The position numbers were made by a program, and so were the translations under genes. Of a stretch of 64,000 bases of DNA, positions 1-12,000 are shown one piece after another. The notes under the pieces were generated by a model, which saw only the letters and a list, made by a program, of their open reading frames with translations, did not search any database and was not told where the DNA came from. Source of the stretch: Saxidomus purpurata (lineage: Eukaryota; Mollusca; Bivalvia; Venerida; Veneridae). The stretch lies in the NCBI GenBank assembly GCA_022818135.1, contig JAFMSR010000010.1:13957324-14021323 (forward strand), in the 5' to 3' direction. Every line of letters begins with the position of its first letter. Position 1 is the first letter of the stretch.

Positions 1-14
1 AGAAGGCACAGACC

Positions 15-63
<49 letters not shown>

Positions 64-214
64 CACACACACAATGTACACACACATATACACACTACCA
101 ACACACATAGCATGAGCACCCAGGACAAAACGAACAATTAAAGGGGGGGGGGGGAACACAGTGGGGCGCCGCCTTGGAACGGTCAGTGGCAAAAAACACC
201 ACTGGGGAGCTTAA
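1..214 (-). mobile_element. Family C element (microsatellite-core repeat), partial, with (CA)n
   Basis: A (CA)n tract fills about 17-72. It is followed by the reverse complement of a module seen again at 8801-8935 and 57714-57800: GCTCCCCAGTGGTG, then GCCACTGACCGTTCCAAGGC, then CCCCACTGTGTTCC. The element is cut by the window start, so its other module is not seen. A conserved unique module beside a CA/TG core recalls bivalve pearl/Helentron-like non-autonomous elements; that class is inferred, not shown. Confidence 0.7.
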
Positions 215-354
215 ACCGGTTTGGTGGCGCCCCCACCCTCCCTTTTCCCCCACCATGTTCCAAAGTCACAGGACAGTGTAAATAAAAGTAATCCCTGCTA
301 GGTGAATCTCTAACAACACTTGCCATTACCTAAAAGTATTGTTATAATTAATAG

Positions 355-1500
355 GTTTTCGGCAATGTCAAAATTTTCAATGATGACGTAAATAAAAAGT
401 AGGGGGTCAAGTGCTCAGCCCTGTGGTCCCTGTGGTACACAAGCTGAAATATTCAATACCTCGGATGTTGCGGAACAAATAAAAACTGATAGTTTATGGT
501 CAGAGATATACCCATTGAAGGATTTCATCGTTTAAACCATACTGTTTTAATTTAAAAGTAAACCAAAAGCCAGACTCGATTGCTTGAACATTATCAAATG
601 ATTCACATATTTGGTGATAGATAAATGTCTATAAGCTGGTATACGGTTGAGTGTCCTGGAAGAACACCTGATTGTAATGGATAGATCAAATGGAGGGTGA
701 AGATGATTATAATTTTGTTTGTAAATTACTCGTTCCATGACTTTTCTTATACAGCTTATTAATGGTATAGGTCTATAATTAGAAGGTATATTTTCATCTC
801 CCTTTTTAAGAAGTGGTATGACTTTTGCGAATTTCCAAATATTTGGATAATCACCATCTTTAACAGATCAACTAAACAAATTATAAAGCGGAAAACAGAT
901 ACTACGGTGAGTTTCTTTAAGAATCGTATGACTTATTTCATCAGGTCCTACTGCTTTGTTAAAAGTTAATGTAGACAGGATGTCTTTAATTGTTTGAGGG
1001 TGAATGGTAAATGAAGACGAACTTTTTTCAAGTTTTACGAATAAAATTTGGTAACTGAGTTGCCGTTGCATGGACTATTTAAACTGAAGTAAAATACTCG
1101 TTTAGACAATTAGCCTTTTCTTCATCCGAAATATAATATTTGTCAGCACCGTTTTTGTTAACTACTCGTATTAGCGAAGGAATGCTTTTGAAACTGTTAT
1201 TGTTATTTTTAATTAGCAATTTTCCAGTTTTCCAGTAGGGTTTTGGATTGTTTATTCCTTATCATTCCAATGTGAATTCTAAATTACTGAAAATTGCTCA
1301 TTTGTATGTTTCTTAAGGTTGCTAACTTTGTTACGGAGTTGTTTATACAAGTGTCATCCAGTAACGGAATTTGTATTGAGAGCTGGATCTCTTTTTCTAA
1401 ATGTTCTACGAATAACGGAAGGCCGTCCATTAATGTTGCTAGAACTTGTGGCCCGACCCACTTGCTTTTGTTTTGTTGTGTCATGTCTGTTTTTGTGTAC
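355..1500 (-). mobile_element. Decayed non-LTR retrotransposon (LINE), reverse-transcriptase fragment
   Basis: Read on the minus strand with several frameshifts and stops, this encodes the middle of a jockey/CR1-like ORF2. A pre-RT linker (NNPKPYWKTGKLL near 1250, SDEEKANCLNEYFTSV near 1100) leads to RT motif 0-1 (NKAVGPDEISHTILKE, about 905-965). Next come KKGDENIPSNYRPIPLIS (about 755-810), QSGVLPGHSTVYQLIDIY (about 625-680) and CVPQG (about 415-445). The 5' endonuclease and the catalytic FADD box are missing. The copy is dead and truncated at both ends. The family assignment rests on motif wording only. Confidence 0.85.
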
Positions 1501-1621
1501 ATGTATTAATGTATATATGGAATAAAATATGATAAAACTAAATCAAACTTACTTATTCCAAGGTAAGACTGAGACAAGGATTGATTTCGTTGTAGAAAGG
1601 GATTTAAGTTGAGGGACTTTT

Positions 1622-1978
1622 TTAAAGCTGCTCGCTCTCAGTTACCGTTGAATTTTTTTTTTAATTGACATAATTATACCTAAATATAAAACTAAAGGCT
1701 AGAATCAAATTATAAGCAAAAATCTAGGTAGGAATTTGCAGAAATCGATTGACTATGTCGGTTTCACGGCACCGCTACACTATATGTTTATATTGAAATT
1801 TCAAAAGCGTTTGCAACGCTTTTGAATTTGGTAGCGCATTTTTTTTAATTTAGAGATAAACGTGGCAGGAATTTATACTGGAGCCTTTTTATATGACTGT
1901 ATGTTCTAAAATACGTTATTTACATACAGTTTGAAGAACTTAATTTTTTTACCAAAATCTGAGAGCGAGCAGCTTTAA
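1622..1978 (-). mobile_element. MITE family A, complete copy 1 (TTAA-flanked)
   Basis: A 349-bp body lies between TTAA tetranucleotides at 1622-1625 and 1975-1978. The terminal inverted repeat is AGCTGCTCGCTCTCAG. An internal palindrome, AAAGCGTTGCAAACGCTTT, lies near 1805-1823. It has no coding capacity. Related copies are at 3069, 16062 and 55996. TTAA flanks fit a piggyBac-like mobiliser, but the termini do not start with CCC, so that is only inference. Confidence 0.85.
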
Positions 1979-2877
1979 GCATACGCAACCACTTTACATG
2001 TTTAATGAATTGCAAAATCCGATGCGACTAGATGGCCAATCAGTGCATTAAATGACTTCTGATACTCCCTGCAGCTAGCTGACCAATAATAATTGGTATC
2101 CCAAATCTTGTTAGTGGACACTCTATTGCGCTACTGCACGAAATTGAATGTATGTATGTGTTTTTCAGTACCAACTACCAAGGATAACACAATAATTAAA
2201 GAGCAAGCTCTTATTTCCATTGTGGTCCTTTTATTAAAGTATATGTTTGCATGCTTTATGTATTTCGTTCAATTTTACATTTGTCTGATATGTACCAAGA
2301 AACAAGCATTCGGCTCTCTCAGTCTTTTCGTAAAACTTTTTAGTACACACCGTCTCTAGAGCGGTTGAATTTGGCGCCAGGTGAGATGATAATAACAATT
2401 CCTGTATTCGTAAGCGCAATTTGGTGTCCGGCTCAAAACTGCGCTAATACACGACCGGGAGCTATTCGACATCAACAGTACCCAGCTCCAAAATACAGGG
2501 TTTTTTTAAATTCGTGTCGGTTTTCTTTTGAAAATGAGAATGTCAGCTCCAACGACTTTGTGTACGAAGAGGTAAACATATGGACTACTGACTGGCACCA
2601 GTAAGTTTTCGTAAGGTGTAATGTGGATTCTTGAAATGTATCGTGAATTGAAAGAAGTTGTAATTTTTCCACCATTGGAGTCTGGTATCTTGTGGTTTAT
2701 AGAGACATATAGTGAAAAAGGTTTTTTTTTTAAATGTGTCCGTTGAGTGACTAAACTTGTTCAATGTGTATACTGGGTTCTTATAGTATGTGGATATGAA
2801 AAAAAATACAAGATAGATACAATTGGGCCAGAATCGCTCTACTGAACCCAAGTGTCTGTGGTTTTGCACAGGGACAT
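1979..2877. other. Unassigned AT-rich sequence
   Basis: Several short open frames (for example 2365-2604 plus and 2585-2869 minus) lack splice-site-bounded coding signal or recognisable motifs. No repeat or RNA gene was recognised. Confidence 0.4.
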
Positions 2878-3068
2878 TAAAGGGTCACTCCCTACATCTA
2901 GCATATGGAGAACGTATTTTGTGTTCAATGAACGTTAAATGATTAAAAAGTACAATTATAAAGACCATAGACACCTTCTGTAATAAATTGCTGTACATCA
3001 ACTTATATAGATTATTGAATGATTAACGGTACTTTTTAAACACCTTTTAAAACACTGAAATGTATAGC
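2878..3068 (-). mobile_element. MITE family B, truncated copy 1
   Basis: It begins TTAAAGGGTCACTCCCTACATC, the characteristic end of family B, and carries the internal block TTCAATGAACGTTAAATGAT. It stops after GTATAGC at 3068, where family A copy 2 starts with TTAA. Complete copies at 4583 and 52565 continue with a TGAAACTTT block, so this copy lost its other half at or near the family A junction. Confidence 0.75.
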
Positions 3069-3345
3069 TTAAAGCTGCTCGCTCTCAGATTTTGGTAAAA
3101 AAATAAAGTTCTTCAAACTGTAAGTAAATAACGTATTTTAGAACATACGGCGATATAAAAAGGCCCCAGTATAAATTCATGTCACGTATATCTCTAAAAA
3201 TACGCTACCAAATTGCAACGCTTTTGAAATTTCAATATAAACATATAGTGTAGCGGTGCCGTGTAACCGACCTTTTCAATCGGTTTCTGCAAATTCCTAC
3301 CTAGATTTTTGCTTATTTTTTATTCTAGCGCCTTTAGTTTTGTAT
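3069..3345 (+). mobile_element. MITE family A, copy 2 (right end missing)
   Basis: TTAAAGCTGCTCGCTCTCAG at 3069 is the same terminus as copy 1, followed by closely similar sequence to about 3345. The distal inverted repeat is absent. It abuts family B copy 1 exactly at the TTAA. Confidence 0.8.
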
Positions 3346-4021
3346 TCATGAATAAGAATGTTATGAGGTAAATTACAAACAATGACTACAGTAGTCACCA
3401 CCTTTGCAAACAAGCCGTTCAATCAGGAACACCAGCTTATCAAACAGGACTACATGCAAATCAGATTTTTGAAGTTTGTCTTGTACCATCGTGAAAATTC
3501 TCACAGAAGACCAAGTATGGAATCTGGATTTTGCAAATTGATCTCATGTTGGTGGTGATGATGACGATATGCCCTTTATAAATTCAATAGCAAAACGGAT
3601 GAAGAAAAAGAAGAACTATCATGGCCTCTCCATACTTATTTATAGAATTGATATTCCAAGAGTAATTGTTGATAGTATCACAAAAGGCCTCTGCAACTAT
3701 GACAAAGCCAAAAGACCAATGGCACTAGAAATATTAAGAGTATTCCAAATAGTTTGGTCAATATACATGTACATAACATTACAATCATACACTGACCTAT
3801 ACGGCCGAGTTGTTCAACAGGTTGTGATACACTTTGATTTATTATTTGATTAACTTTGCTATAGCATGTGCTGCCCCGACACGTGCTATAGCAACGTCCC
3901 ATTCCCTGAATGTTTCGTGTGCGTTGTCGAAGGGTTTTAACTTTACTCTTGTAATTTATTTGTATCGATTAAGTATTAAGTAAAATGATGAAAATGATGT
4001 GAAATTATTAAATAAATACAA
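3346..4021. other. Unassigned sequence
   Basis: A 94-codon open frame (3569-3853 plus) has no recognised domain and overlaps a minus-strand frame of similar size. No convincing gene, RNA or repeat is seen. Confidence 0.35.
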
Positions 4022-4189
4022 AAAAACAAAAATAATATCAAACAGGGAATGCCACATACCAAAAACGCAGCCTCCCCAAAACGAGCCCCATAGCACCCAG
4101 AAGTGCACACCACAAGACTGTGGGGTTCGTTTTGGGGAGGCGGCGTTTTTGGTACGTGGCATTCCCTGTTTGATATTATTTTTGTTTTT
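4022..4189. mobile_element. Family C module as an inverted pair (168-bp foldback)
   Basis: Arms of about 69 bp (4022-4090 and 4121-4189) are near-perfect reverse complements around a 30-base loop. Each arm is the right-hand family C module: TTTTGGGGAGGC, then GTACGTGGCATTCCCTGTTT, then GATATTATTTTTGTT. The same module occurs singly at 9015-9113, 10150-10246 and 29152-29214. Confidence 0.8.
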
Positions 4190-4582
4190 ATATGATTCCA
4201 TGACTTGAAGTTTTCGATTACACGATTTCAACGTCACAAATTTACGATTTCACTTTATAAATTCACGATTTCAACTTTATGAATTGACCGTTCCAACTTC
4301 ATGAATTCAACCTCAGTTTCAAATTATAATATTGAATTCTCGAATTTCAAGTTGAAATTAAATTAGACATAAAGTTTGACGTGAGATTGTCCCGTTTTGT
4401 ACTGCTTTTGGGTGTTTAATTTACGTGCTTATTACGTATGGCTGCTTTAGTGCACTTCATATATTTTGTTCATAAAAAAAACTGGTGTCTGAATCAACAT
4501 TCAATTGGCCATATATTCAACAGAGTTTTCAAGTCGGGGTCAAAATGATAAAAAAAACACCTGAATAAGCTATCTAATGACA

Positions 4583-4960
4583 TTAAAGGGACATACCCTA
4601 TAACTGATGTCAAACTTAATAACCTCCAAAACATAAATAATAGAATCTTTAGAAGTATTATAACTTAACCTAAAAGTTTCAGATATGCATTCCCAGTCAT
4701 TATCAATAAAATCAGCGGTTTAAAATATACTGCAGTACCGTTAACCTTTCAATACTCTGTGTAGAGTTGTTGTTGTACAATTAATAGGTCGATGCGATTC
4801 ATTACAGAAAGCCTCTATATTGATTGATTGTGGTAAAATGAGGCATTTTTCGCCATAGGTTCATCTTTGAAATTGTATTCATTTATTATTTTATGTTCAT
4901 TGAACACATAATCTATGTTTCGAGAAAATAATCGGCTAGATATAGGGAGTGCCCCTTTAA
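4583..4960 (+). mobile_element. MITE family B, complete copy 2
   Basis: Left end TTAAAGGGACATACCCTATA and right end ATATAGGGAGTGCCCCTTTAA form imperfect terminal inverted repeats on a 378-bp non-coding element. Internal landmarks are GTTGTTGTTGTACAATTAAT and TCATTGAACACATAATCTATG (21 bases split by substitutions among copies). It is a reference copy for the family. Confidence 0.8.
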
Positions 4961-6477
4961 ATTTACAAACCTAGAATGCTTGGTAAAAGACTTGGCTTAT
5001 ACGGATTTATCTAGAACACATATTATTGTCCTAAAATCCTGCGTTGTGTGAACAGCCCGATGAACCAGTCGATGGTTATTACGCCCTCCTTTCCTGCGCC
5101 ATTAATCTTGAATGATACTATGTGTAAGTGTGGACTAATTTATCTGAGACATGTAGGCATTACTCGAGAGGAAGTTGCTTTCGTTCAACATTGGGCTTAT
5201 CATTCTTCGCTTAATTCACGTTGTGCTTCACACTCTTGAACCACTGATGACTACTGCTACTGGATGTAAACGGATATGAGTACTAGGTGTAAACATTACA
5301 AGAATGTTAGTTTCAACTTGGTTGGATTTCTAACGGATTTCTTACTTAAATGCATATTCAATAGAGTCGCCTTAAATTTTCCGAATGTATGATGTCGGCA
5401 ACACATAATTTCATGCATGAAAAATTCATATTTAGACAAAAACTACCTACTTTCTTATGCCCACAGCAAAAGCATTTTGTAGGGAATAAAACCACTTGCT
5501 GTCTAAATTGAATGTGAACCACATATACTCTTTTGTACAATAAAGCATTATCAATTATGTGACCCCTAAATTTTGTCATTGTCATTTTTTAAATGAGCCT
5601 AAATGATGTACACATGTATCAAAAATTAATGTTCTGTAACAATTACTCCCCGAACACTTATTTCAAACAAAATTCATTTCCAGTTATCTAACACTGACAG
5701 GGAGCTTTACTTCTTGCAATAATAACAGAAGCCATCTTTATTGGCAATCTCTACAAACACTTGCATTCATATTGTACCATTCCCAATTATTGTGTTAAAT
5801 GAGATTCAAATAAGGACTTTTTGCAAGCCATGGCAAAACAAATTAAGGGCATAACAACTTCTGTGCAGCTTCGCATCAATACTAGACTTTGCAAACGTTA
5901 TTCTACTCGAATAGTTTTTAATAGACCAAAATAATGTGCACATGTATCAATTATCTATATTGTGTAACAATTTATTCCTGACAAACATATATTTAAAACA
6001 AAATTCCTTTCATGTAAACGTATTAACATATTCTCTCCAATACTCATTTTCAAAATATTCAGTTTGTCAGTGGGATTCAAATTCAATATTCTTTCTATTA
6101 GATATTTTACTGATGCTTCCTGTTAAATTAGTTTTCAAAATCCAGCGAAGAGTTTAGGAGATAATGTGCGGACAATACTTTCTTCGAACAGGTTCCCGAA
6201 ACCTTGACCGTTGACGTAGTTCCCGCTAAGTCTATAAAACTCCAGCGAGGAGTTCCGAATTTGATCTCGTTCAGGGATGACAGTTCTGAAGACAACGACG
6301 TGTAACTAGCGACAAAAGTTTGCTTAAACAATACAGAACTAAAGATGAAGTAAAATAAAAACCAACATGTCCTAGTCGAATAGTATGTTTATTATTTGAA
6401 AGGCAGAACGTTTTTGCCGTTTATGAAATTAAATGGGCAATCCAAAAGTCTAGCTGATTAAATTCTCCAGGCATAAT
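4961..6477. other. Unassigned AT-rich sequence
   Basis: Only short frames without motifs were found (for example 5358-5585 minus, 5936-6157 plus). Two stretches near 5610 and 5935, each with an ACATGTATCAA block followed by a TGTAACAATT block, hint at an old local duplication. Confidence 0.35.
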
Positions 6478-6801
6478 TAGTGTGTTCTATGAACGTAAAA
6501 TGATAAAAAGATACAATTTTAAAGAAAACATAAATCGAAAAATGCCTCATATTAGCACAAATTACCAACACCGGAACGTTTTGTAATAAATCGCTAATTG
6601 ATTGTACAACAACAGATTTACATACATCATTTAATGATTTACGTAATTGCAACATGTCGGGTGACTGGAATGTACAAATGTATAGCTGAAACTTTTAGGG
6701 TAAGTAGTACTACATTGTGTAATAACACTTGTTAATATTCTTTTATTTATGTCTTTGGAGTTAATTAAGGACACGACACCTTCAGGGAATGCCCATATAA
6801 G
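6478..6801 (-). mobile_element. MITE family B, degenerate copy 3
   Basis: This is a reverse-orientation family B body: TTCTATGAACGTAAAATGAT near 6485, GATTGTACAACAACAGATT near 6600 and GTATAGCTGAAACTTTTAG near 6682. It ends with a mutated terminus, CAGGGAATGCCCATATAAG. The first terminus is lost. Confidence 0.65.
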
Positions 6802-7019
6802 GTATGCAACGGTCGTCTGTTCCCAAACCGGTACGTCTCCAGCCGTATCTTGGCATCAAATGGGAAGTCACAATCTAAGTAAAGAACATCACAGATACAA
6901 TGAATGTTTAATATAAAAGGCTAACACATTGAAGGCATACCCCAAAACTTGAGGCAATGCAAATAACTTCAAAACACAAAACCCAAATGTTTCAGCTAAA
7001 ATCATTCCAGCAATTATCT

Positions 7020-7062
7020 TGGTTTTTCTTCAGGAAGCGGACTCGAGAGTGACTCGAAAAGC
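7020..7062 (+). repeat. SINE 3' fragment
   Basis: GGAAGCGGACTCGAGAGTGA matches, in the opposite orientation, the tail of the tRNA-derived SINE at 36746-36898. Only the tail is present. Confidence 0.55.
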
Positions 7063-7111
7063 TACACGCTTTCTGCACAATCGAGCTTAAACTACTAGAG
7101 CAATAAAAATG

Positions 7112-7630
7112 AGCAATAGCTCTGTAATTACTAAAGAAAGAGTTATGGTTCTTGTACACTGTGCTTCCTCTCATTGTGCTTGACAATAGTTTGAAGTTGT
7201 ATTGAATTCCAACCAGAAGTTTTCAAGTTAAATTCTGGACAAGAAAAAGTAACAAAGGTCAATAAATCTGTAATTAGTCAAGATGGAGTTATGGTTCTTG
7301 TGCACTGCACTTCCTCTCAATTTGTTTGACCATTGTATGAAGTTGTATTGAATTCTAACTAGAGGTTTTAACGTTATGCTCCGGACAAGGAAAAATAACA
7401 AAGGCTATAACTCTGTAATTAGTCAAGATGGAGTTATTGTTTTTTTTTGTTTTTTTTGCACTGCACTTCCTCTCAATTTGCTTGACCACTGTATGAAGTT
7501 GTATTGAATTCAAACTTGTCGTTTCAAGTTATGCTCCGGACAAGGAAAATGCAACGGACCACCCGACCGACCGATCAACCACCGGGTGACTCCTATGTAC
7601 CCCCCCCCCCAACTTCGTTTCGGGGGTATA
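7112..7630 (-). repeat. 146-bp tandem repeat array 1 with flank
   Basis: About 3.3 units. The landmark GACAAG recurs at 7238, 7384 and 7539; spacings are 146 and 155, the extra bases coming from a poly-T expansion near 7440. The array ends in an ACCGACCGACCGATCAACC tract and a C-run/GGGGG stem near 7600-7627. The flank matches the start of array 2, so the unit array is internal to a larger element. Confidence 0.85.
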
Positions 7631-8359
7631 ATAAATTAGTATAAAAATATCTGTCGAATCTGTGGCATCAGCCGTGTTGTAGTTCGGTGAAACCTTCATA
7701 AACACTTATTTCATAATTTTTGGGTGGATAGGGTTTTATTATCGGAAGGTCTAAACTGGGTTTTCGTGCATAGCGAGACATTTTTAAACGCCGGAAGGGA
7801 CGTTATATTTGATACCGGTATTATATATGTTACTCTTGAAAATTGCATTTATTTGTCATGTTACGTAAAATAAGCCCATTTTTTCCGGTAAATATTCTGC
7901 TAGTTTTAGGGTATGCCCATTTAAAGTGATCTGTATAATTAGATATTTTGTAGAATTGTGCAAGTTTCTTTTTAAGAATAGCTCCTTTGTCGAAGGTGAT
8001 TATAATTTTCTGCAACATGCTACTTATAAAGTAATAATCCGAAACTAAAGGTCATAAAATGTTTATAGTTTTATAAAATTCTATACATCTAAAATATGTA
8101 ACGTCCAACAAATAGTTAATGTTCGTTTGCAGTGTACCTAGACAGAAATACAAAAATCCCATCTTATTTGCATATCTAATTTTTGAAGTTATTTCATCAT
8201 CATCATCGTTACTTCATAATTGATATTTTATCAGGTGAAGGTTGTTTTGATTACAATAAGATGCAAAACAATAGAAGAGAAAAGTTGAAAACGACACACA
8301 CTAAGACACACACTAACTGTCAAGAAACGAATAGTTGTTATCTGTCCCTGATTAAATAA
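7631..8359. other. 3' flank of gene 1; no other feature seen
   Basis: The sequence is AT-rich. A small CATCATCATC tract sits near 8196-8209. The gene 1 transcript should end here, but no canonical AATAAA hexamer was found close to the stop. A 62-codon minus frame at 7830-8018 has no support. Confidence 0.3.
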
Positions 8360-8938
8360 CTAACCACTTCTTGTGTTACAAACTCTTTCAACCCAGCTAC
8401 CGAAGACACTTCCTTTTTGGCAAATGTTTTGAAATTCGCCTCTCTTTTTGTTAACAATCAAATCGTCATCGTCATAGCTTGATGTTTTTACCCGTTTCTC
8501 AAATATGTCGTCCCAGAATTTTGAACCAGTTTCAAGTGGTGCTGTTAAAGATGCGCGCGGTCCCTCTCTGAAATCACTGGGTTCTAATCTCGTAGCGAAA
8601 TCGAACTTGTCATCGGAGCTTTTTGTGTCATCTTTGATTTCGGACGATTTTTGGTACTCCATCAATGCATTTTTCAGCAACGTGTAAACATCAGTATAAA
8701 GTTTCAGTTCTTCTCTGGGAATGTCTGAAAAAGAACATTTGGAATAAACAAAAACAAGTATGCATGATCTAGTTACTCATAAATGGCAAGAAAAGGTTGA
8801 CTTAAGCTCCCCAGTGGTGTTTTTGCCACTGACCGTTCCAAGGCGGTGCCCCACTGTGTTCCTTTAATTGTTCGTTTTGTCCTCGTGTGTTTGCTTTGTA
8901 TGCTAGTGTGTGTTGGTAGGGTGTGTGTGGTTGTGTGT

Positions 8939-9016
<78 letters not shown>

Positions 9017-12000
9017 GGTGGTGTGCACTTCTGGGTGCTGTGGGGCTCGTTTTGGGGAGGCTGCGTGTTTGGTACGTGGCATTTCCCTGTTTGATATTAT
9101 TTTTGTTTTTTTGACTTTTTCTGTATACATATTCGACCGGCACTTTTTGGATCAGCAAGTATCCACTCAATTGTGCTTTGATTGAAAATTTCTCATTGGT
9201 TGTATTCCATTAACTTGTTTGTCAAACATAGAACAGAGATCAGTAAGTACGTATTGTTTAGTACAATGTATAAAGATCCGTAATTTTTATTTGGTTATCC
9301 CAGGTTGTCAATTACAGTTTACAGAGGCATAACTGTTTCTGTGACAGTCACTATTATTTTGAGATGATAACTAAGCAAACTATGATATACGTGCAATTCG
9401 TGATTTTTATTCATATACAAGACATTAGCTTATGCTCATGTTACTTCGAATACGAAAATGTAGACTCGTATATAAATCAAAATTGACCGGTATTTAGGTT
9501 ACCGTTTTAATACGTCAGTCCAAATGGGCAATGTCCCATGTTAAACATAGATATCGCACGGCATATTTTGATTTCCAAACTATTAAAGTTTACAAAATAT
9601 TTGAATGTGTATATTGAGTATCTATCAAAAGAATATAACAACTCTAAACTATGTAAAAACAGGCCTGCGAAGATGATACTGACGTTTTGGGCCCGCAGAA
9701 AAATAAATACAATGATCCGTAAGTTGGAGATCTTATTTTTTTCGAAGGCTGACACGATACACCTTTTCAGACCTATGTTACTTGTTTCAAATTATTAGCT
9801 TGTAAAAGGCTAGATAGCGGCTCGTTGGGGTTACAAAGCAAATGAAATGCTGTTTGGGAGAAAACCAAATGAACCTGTTGCTTTACGTCAAACTGAACAC
9901 CTTTTGTTCTTTAAAAAATGGTCAAATTATAGGGCATTTCTATCCGCGGTTATAGCTCTGTTCTGATGGTCACATGTTTTGAAACAATCAAAATTTTAGA
10001 TTTAGTCTTTGACTTTCTCATCTGTAATGAAAGGGAGAGATGTTGAAAGCCAGGCCTTGGTTTGTTTTCATTTTCTTGTTATAAGAAAGATATGCAAATG
10101 TCAGTTCAATAAATATAAACAAAAACACAAGTGGACAAAACAAAAATGGTTTTTGGTGGTGTGCACTTCTGGGTGCTGTGGGGCTCGTTTTGGGGAGGCT
10201 GCGTTTTTGGTACGTGGCATTCCCTGTTTGATATTATTTTTGTTATTTTTGAATATTTTGAAGCTATCTCGTTGATGTCGATATTTATTTTCAAAGTGCG
10301 ATAGTTTTCGATTCATAATACCGTAGTATTATCGATGACACCAATATGAAAATATTTCAAGCTGTTAAAAACTACATCCGTGAAAGCAGACTCTGTAATT
10401 GAAATTAATCTATCCTGTTCATTATCTCATCTTTTCCTTTCTTCTTGAGTTAAGCTAAATTTCTGTTTATTCAGTCAATCACTTTATTTCATTTAGATCA
10501 CTTTATTTTATTTAGATAACTTATCTATTTAAACAATTTTGATACAGACTTTGAGTAAAAAAGCTAATTTTTATTTACAGCATCCACCCAAGCTGAAATA
10601 TAACAGACTAGATAGAACATTAGCATAACAGTATCCAGCGAGAGGTAGGCGTTTTCAGTGCAAGTGTGATCATTTAATTCGTGATAACTACCCGCTTATG
10701 TTTGAAAATTAATACACATGTTATGCTTCATGTTATTCCTTTACACGGTTACTAGTTAGGGAAAAATAGGTATTTTGATTAATAATAATTGCCTTTCGAT
10801 ATATACAGAGCCTTTACCTATTTGATATATCCTTAAAAAATCATAAACTTCTGATCTAGGCAGTTGGAGACCTCAATGCAATGTCTGTTCAGTTTAAGTC
10901 TTGTTCAAGCCAATAACAAGTCGTAATGCGAAGAATGTTTATTACAATGACTGTCAAAATAATTGCACACAATACGAGTTTGTATAAAAATTATAACATG
11001 CGACGAATGTTTATTACAATGTCTGTCAAAATAATTGCACACAATACTGGTTGGAGACCACCAAACACGGACGACCATCAAACCGGACACTTGCGAAAAT
11101 GCTTGATTTTTTGTTAATATTTAAGTCATGTATTGTTGATCAAACAGACACTTTATTTTCAGCAACAAAGTGCAAAACCAACAGTTTAATGTAACTTTTT
11201 GACCAAGAAATCTAACTATTTATTTTGTCATTCACTGGTAGCATGTTCACATTGTTGGGGATTGAAAATGACAGACTGTGCACGCGCAAATTTCTGGGGG
11301 GGGGGCAAATAAAAATCACAAGGGGGGGGGGGGGGGGGGGGTGTTTTAATTTTTTTTTTTGTGATATTTCATTTATGTGTCAAATGATTGAAACAGTTTA
11401 CACAATTTAAAAGCTAACATCAAAAAAAATTAATCTATTTAAACTAGCTGTCCGGAAACATGGTACAGTTGGTCAATAAAATTGAGCAATTTGCTGACCT
11501 CACTACCTGGCCTCAAAAATAAGTTCTTTTTTTGGGAGAAGAACCGAACTCTTCTAAATTTCGATTACTAGTACAAAAATACCACCAGAGTTATCGAAAA
11601 TATGTTTAAATAGTGTCCGGATGTAAGACTCCAACCAGTACGAGTTTGTATAAATATTATAAGATTGAAAAAAGTTTGACATAAATAGAAACAGAACATA
11701 CATAAATAGGGACATAACATACATAAATAGAAACAGAACATACATAAATAGGGACAAAGAGAAGCAGTAGTATTCGTTTAGGGTCATCAACAGCCACAAT
11801 TATAATAACTTATAGAGTGCAGAAGACATTTTCCGATTTAGTTAATCTTTCTACTTTTGTTTCACGCTTTTGGCTGCATTCACATCTTTTAATATCCATA
11901 GTTGATGATAAAAATTACAAAGAAATGGCTTTATTTAATAAGTTGTGAAAAATGGCTATTTCCTAATTTTTATAAAAAAATGACAGCAGTGTAGACAATA

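Noticed and set aside
8802..9185. Frames of 63-122 codons with Thr-His or Cys-Val repeats
   Set aside because: They arise from the (TG)n core of a family C element.
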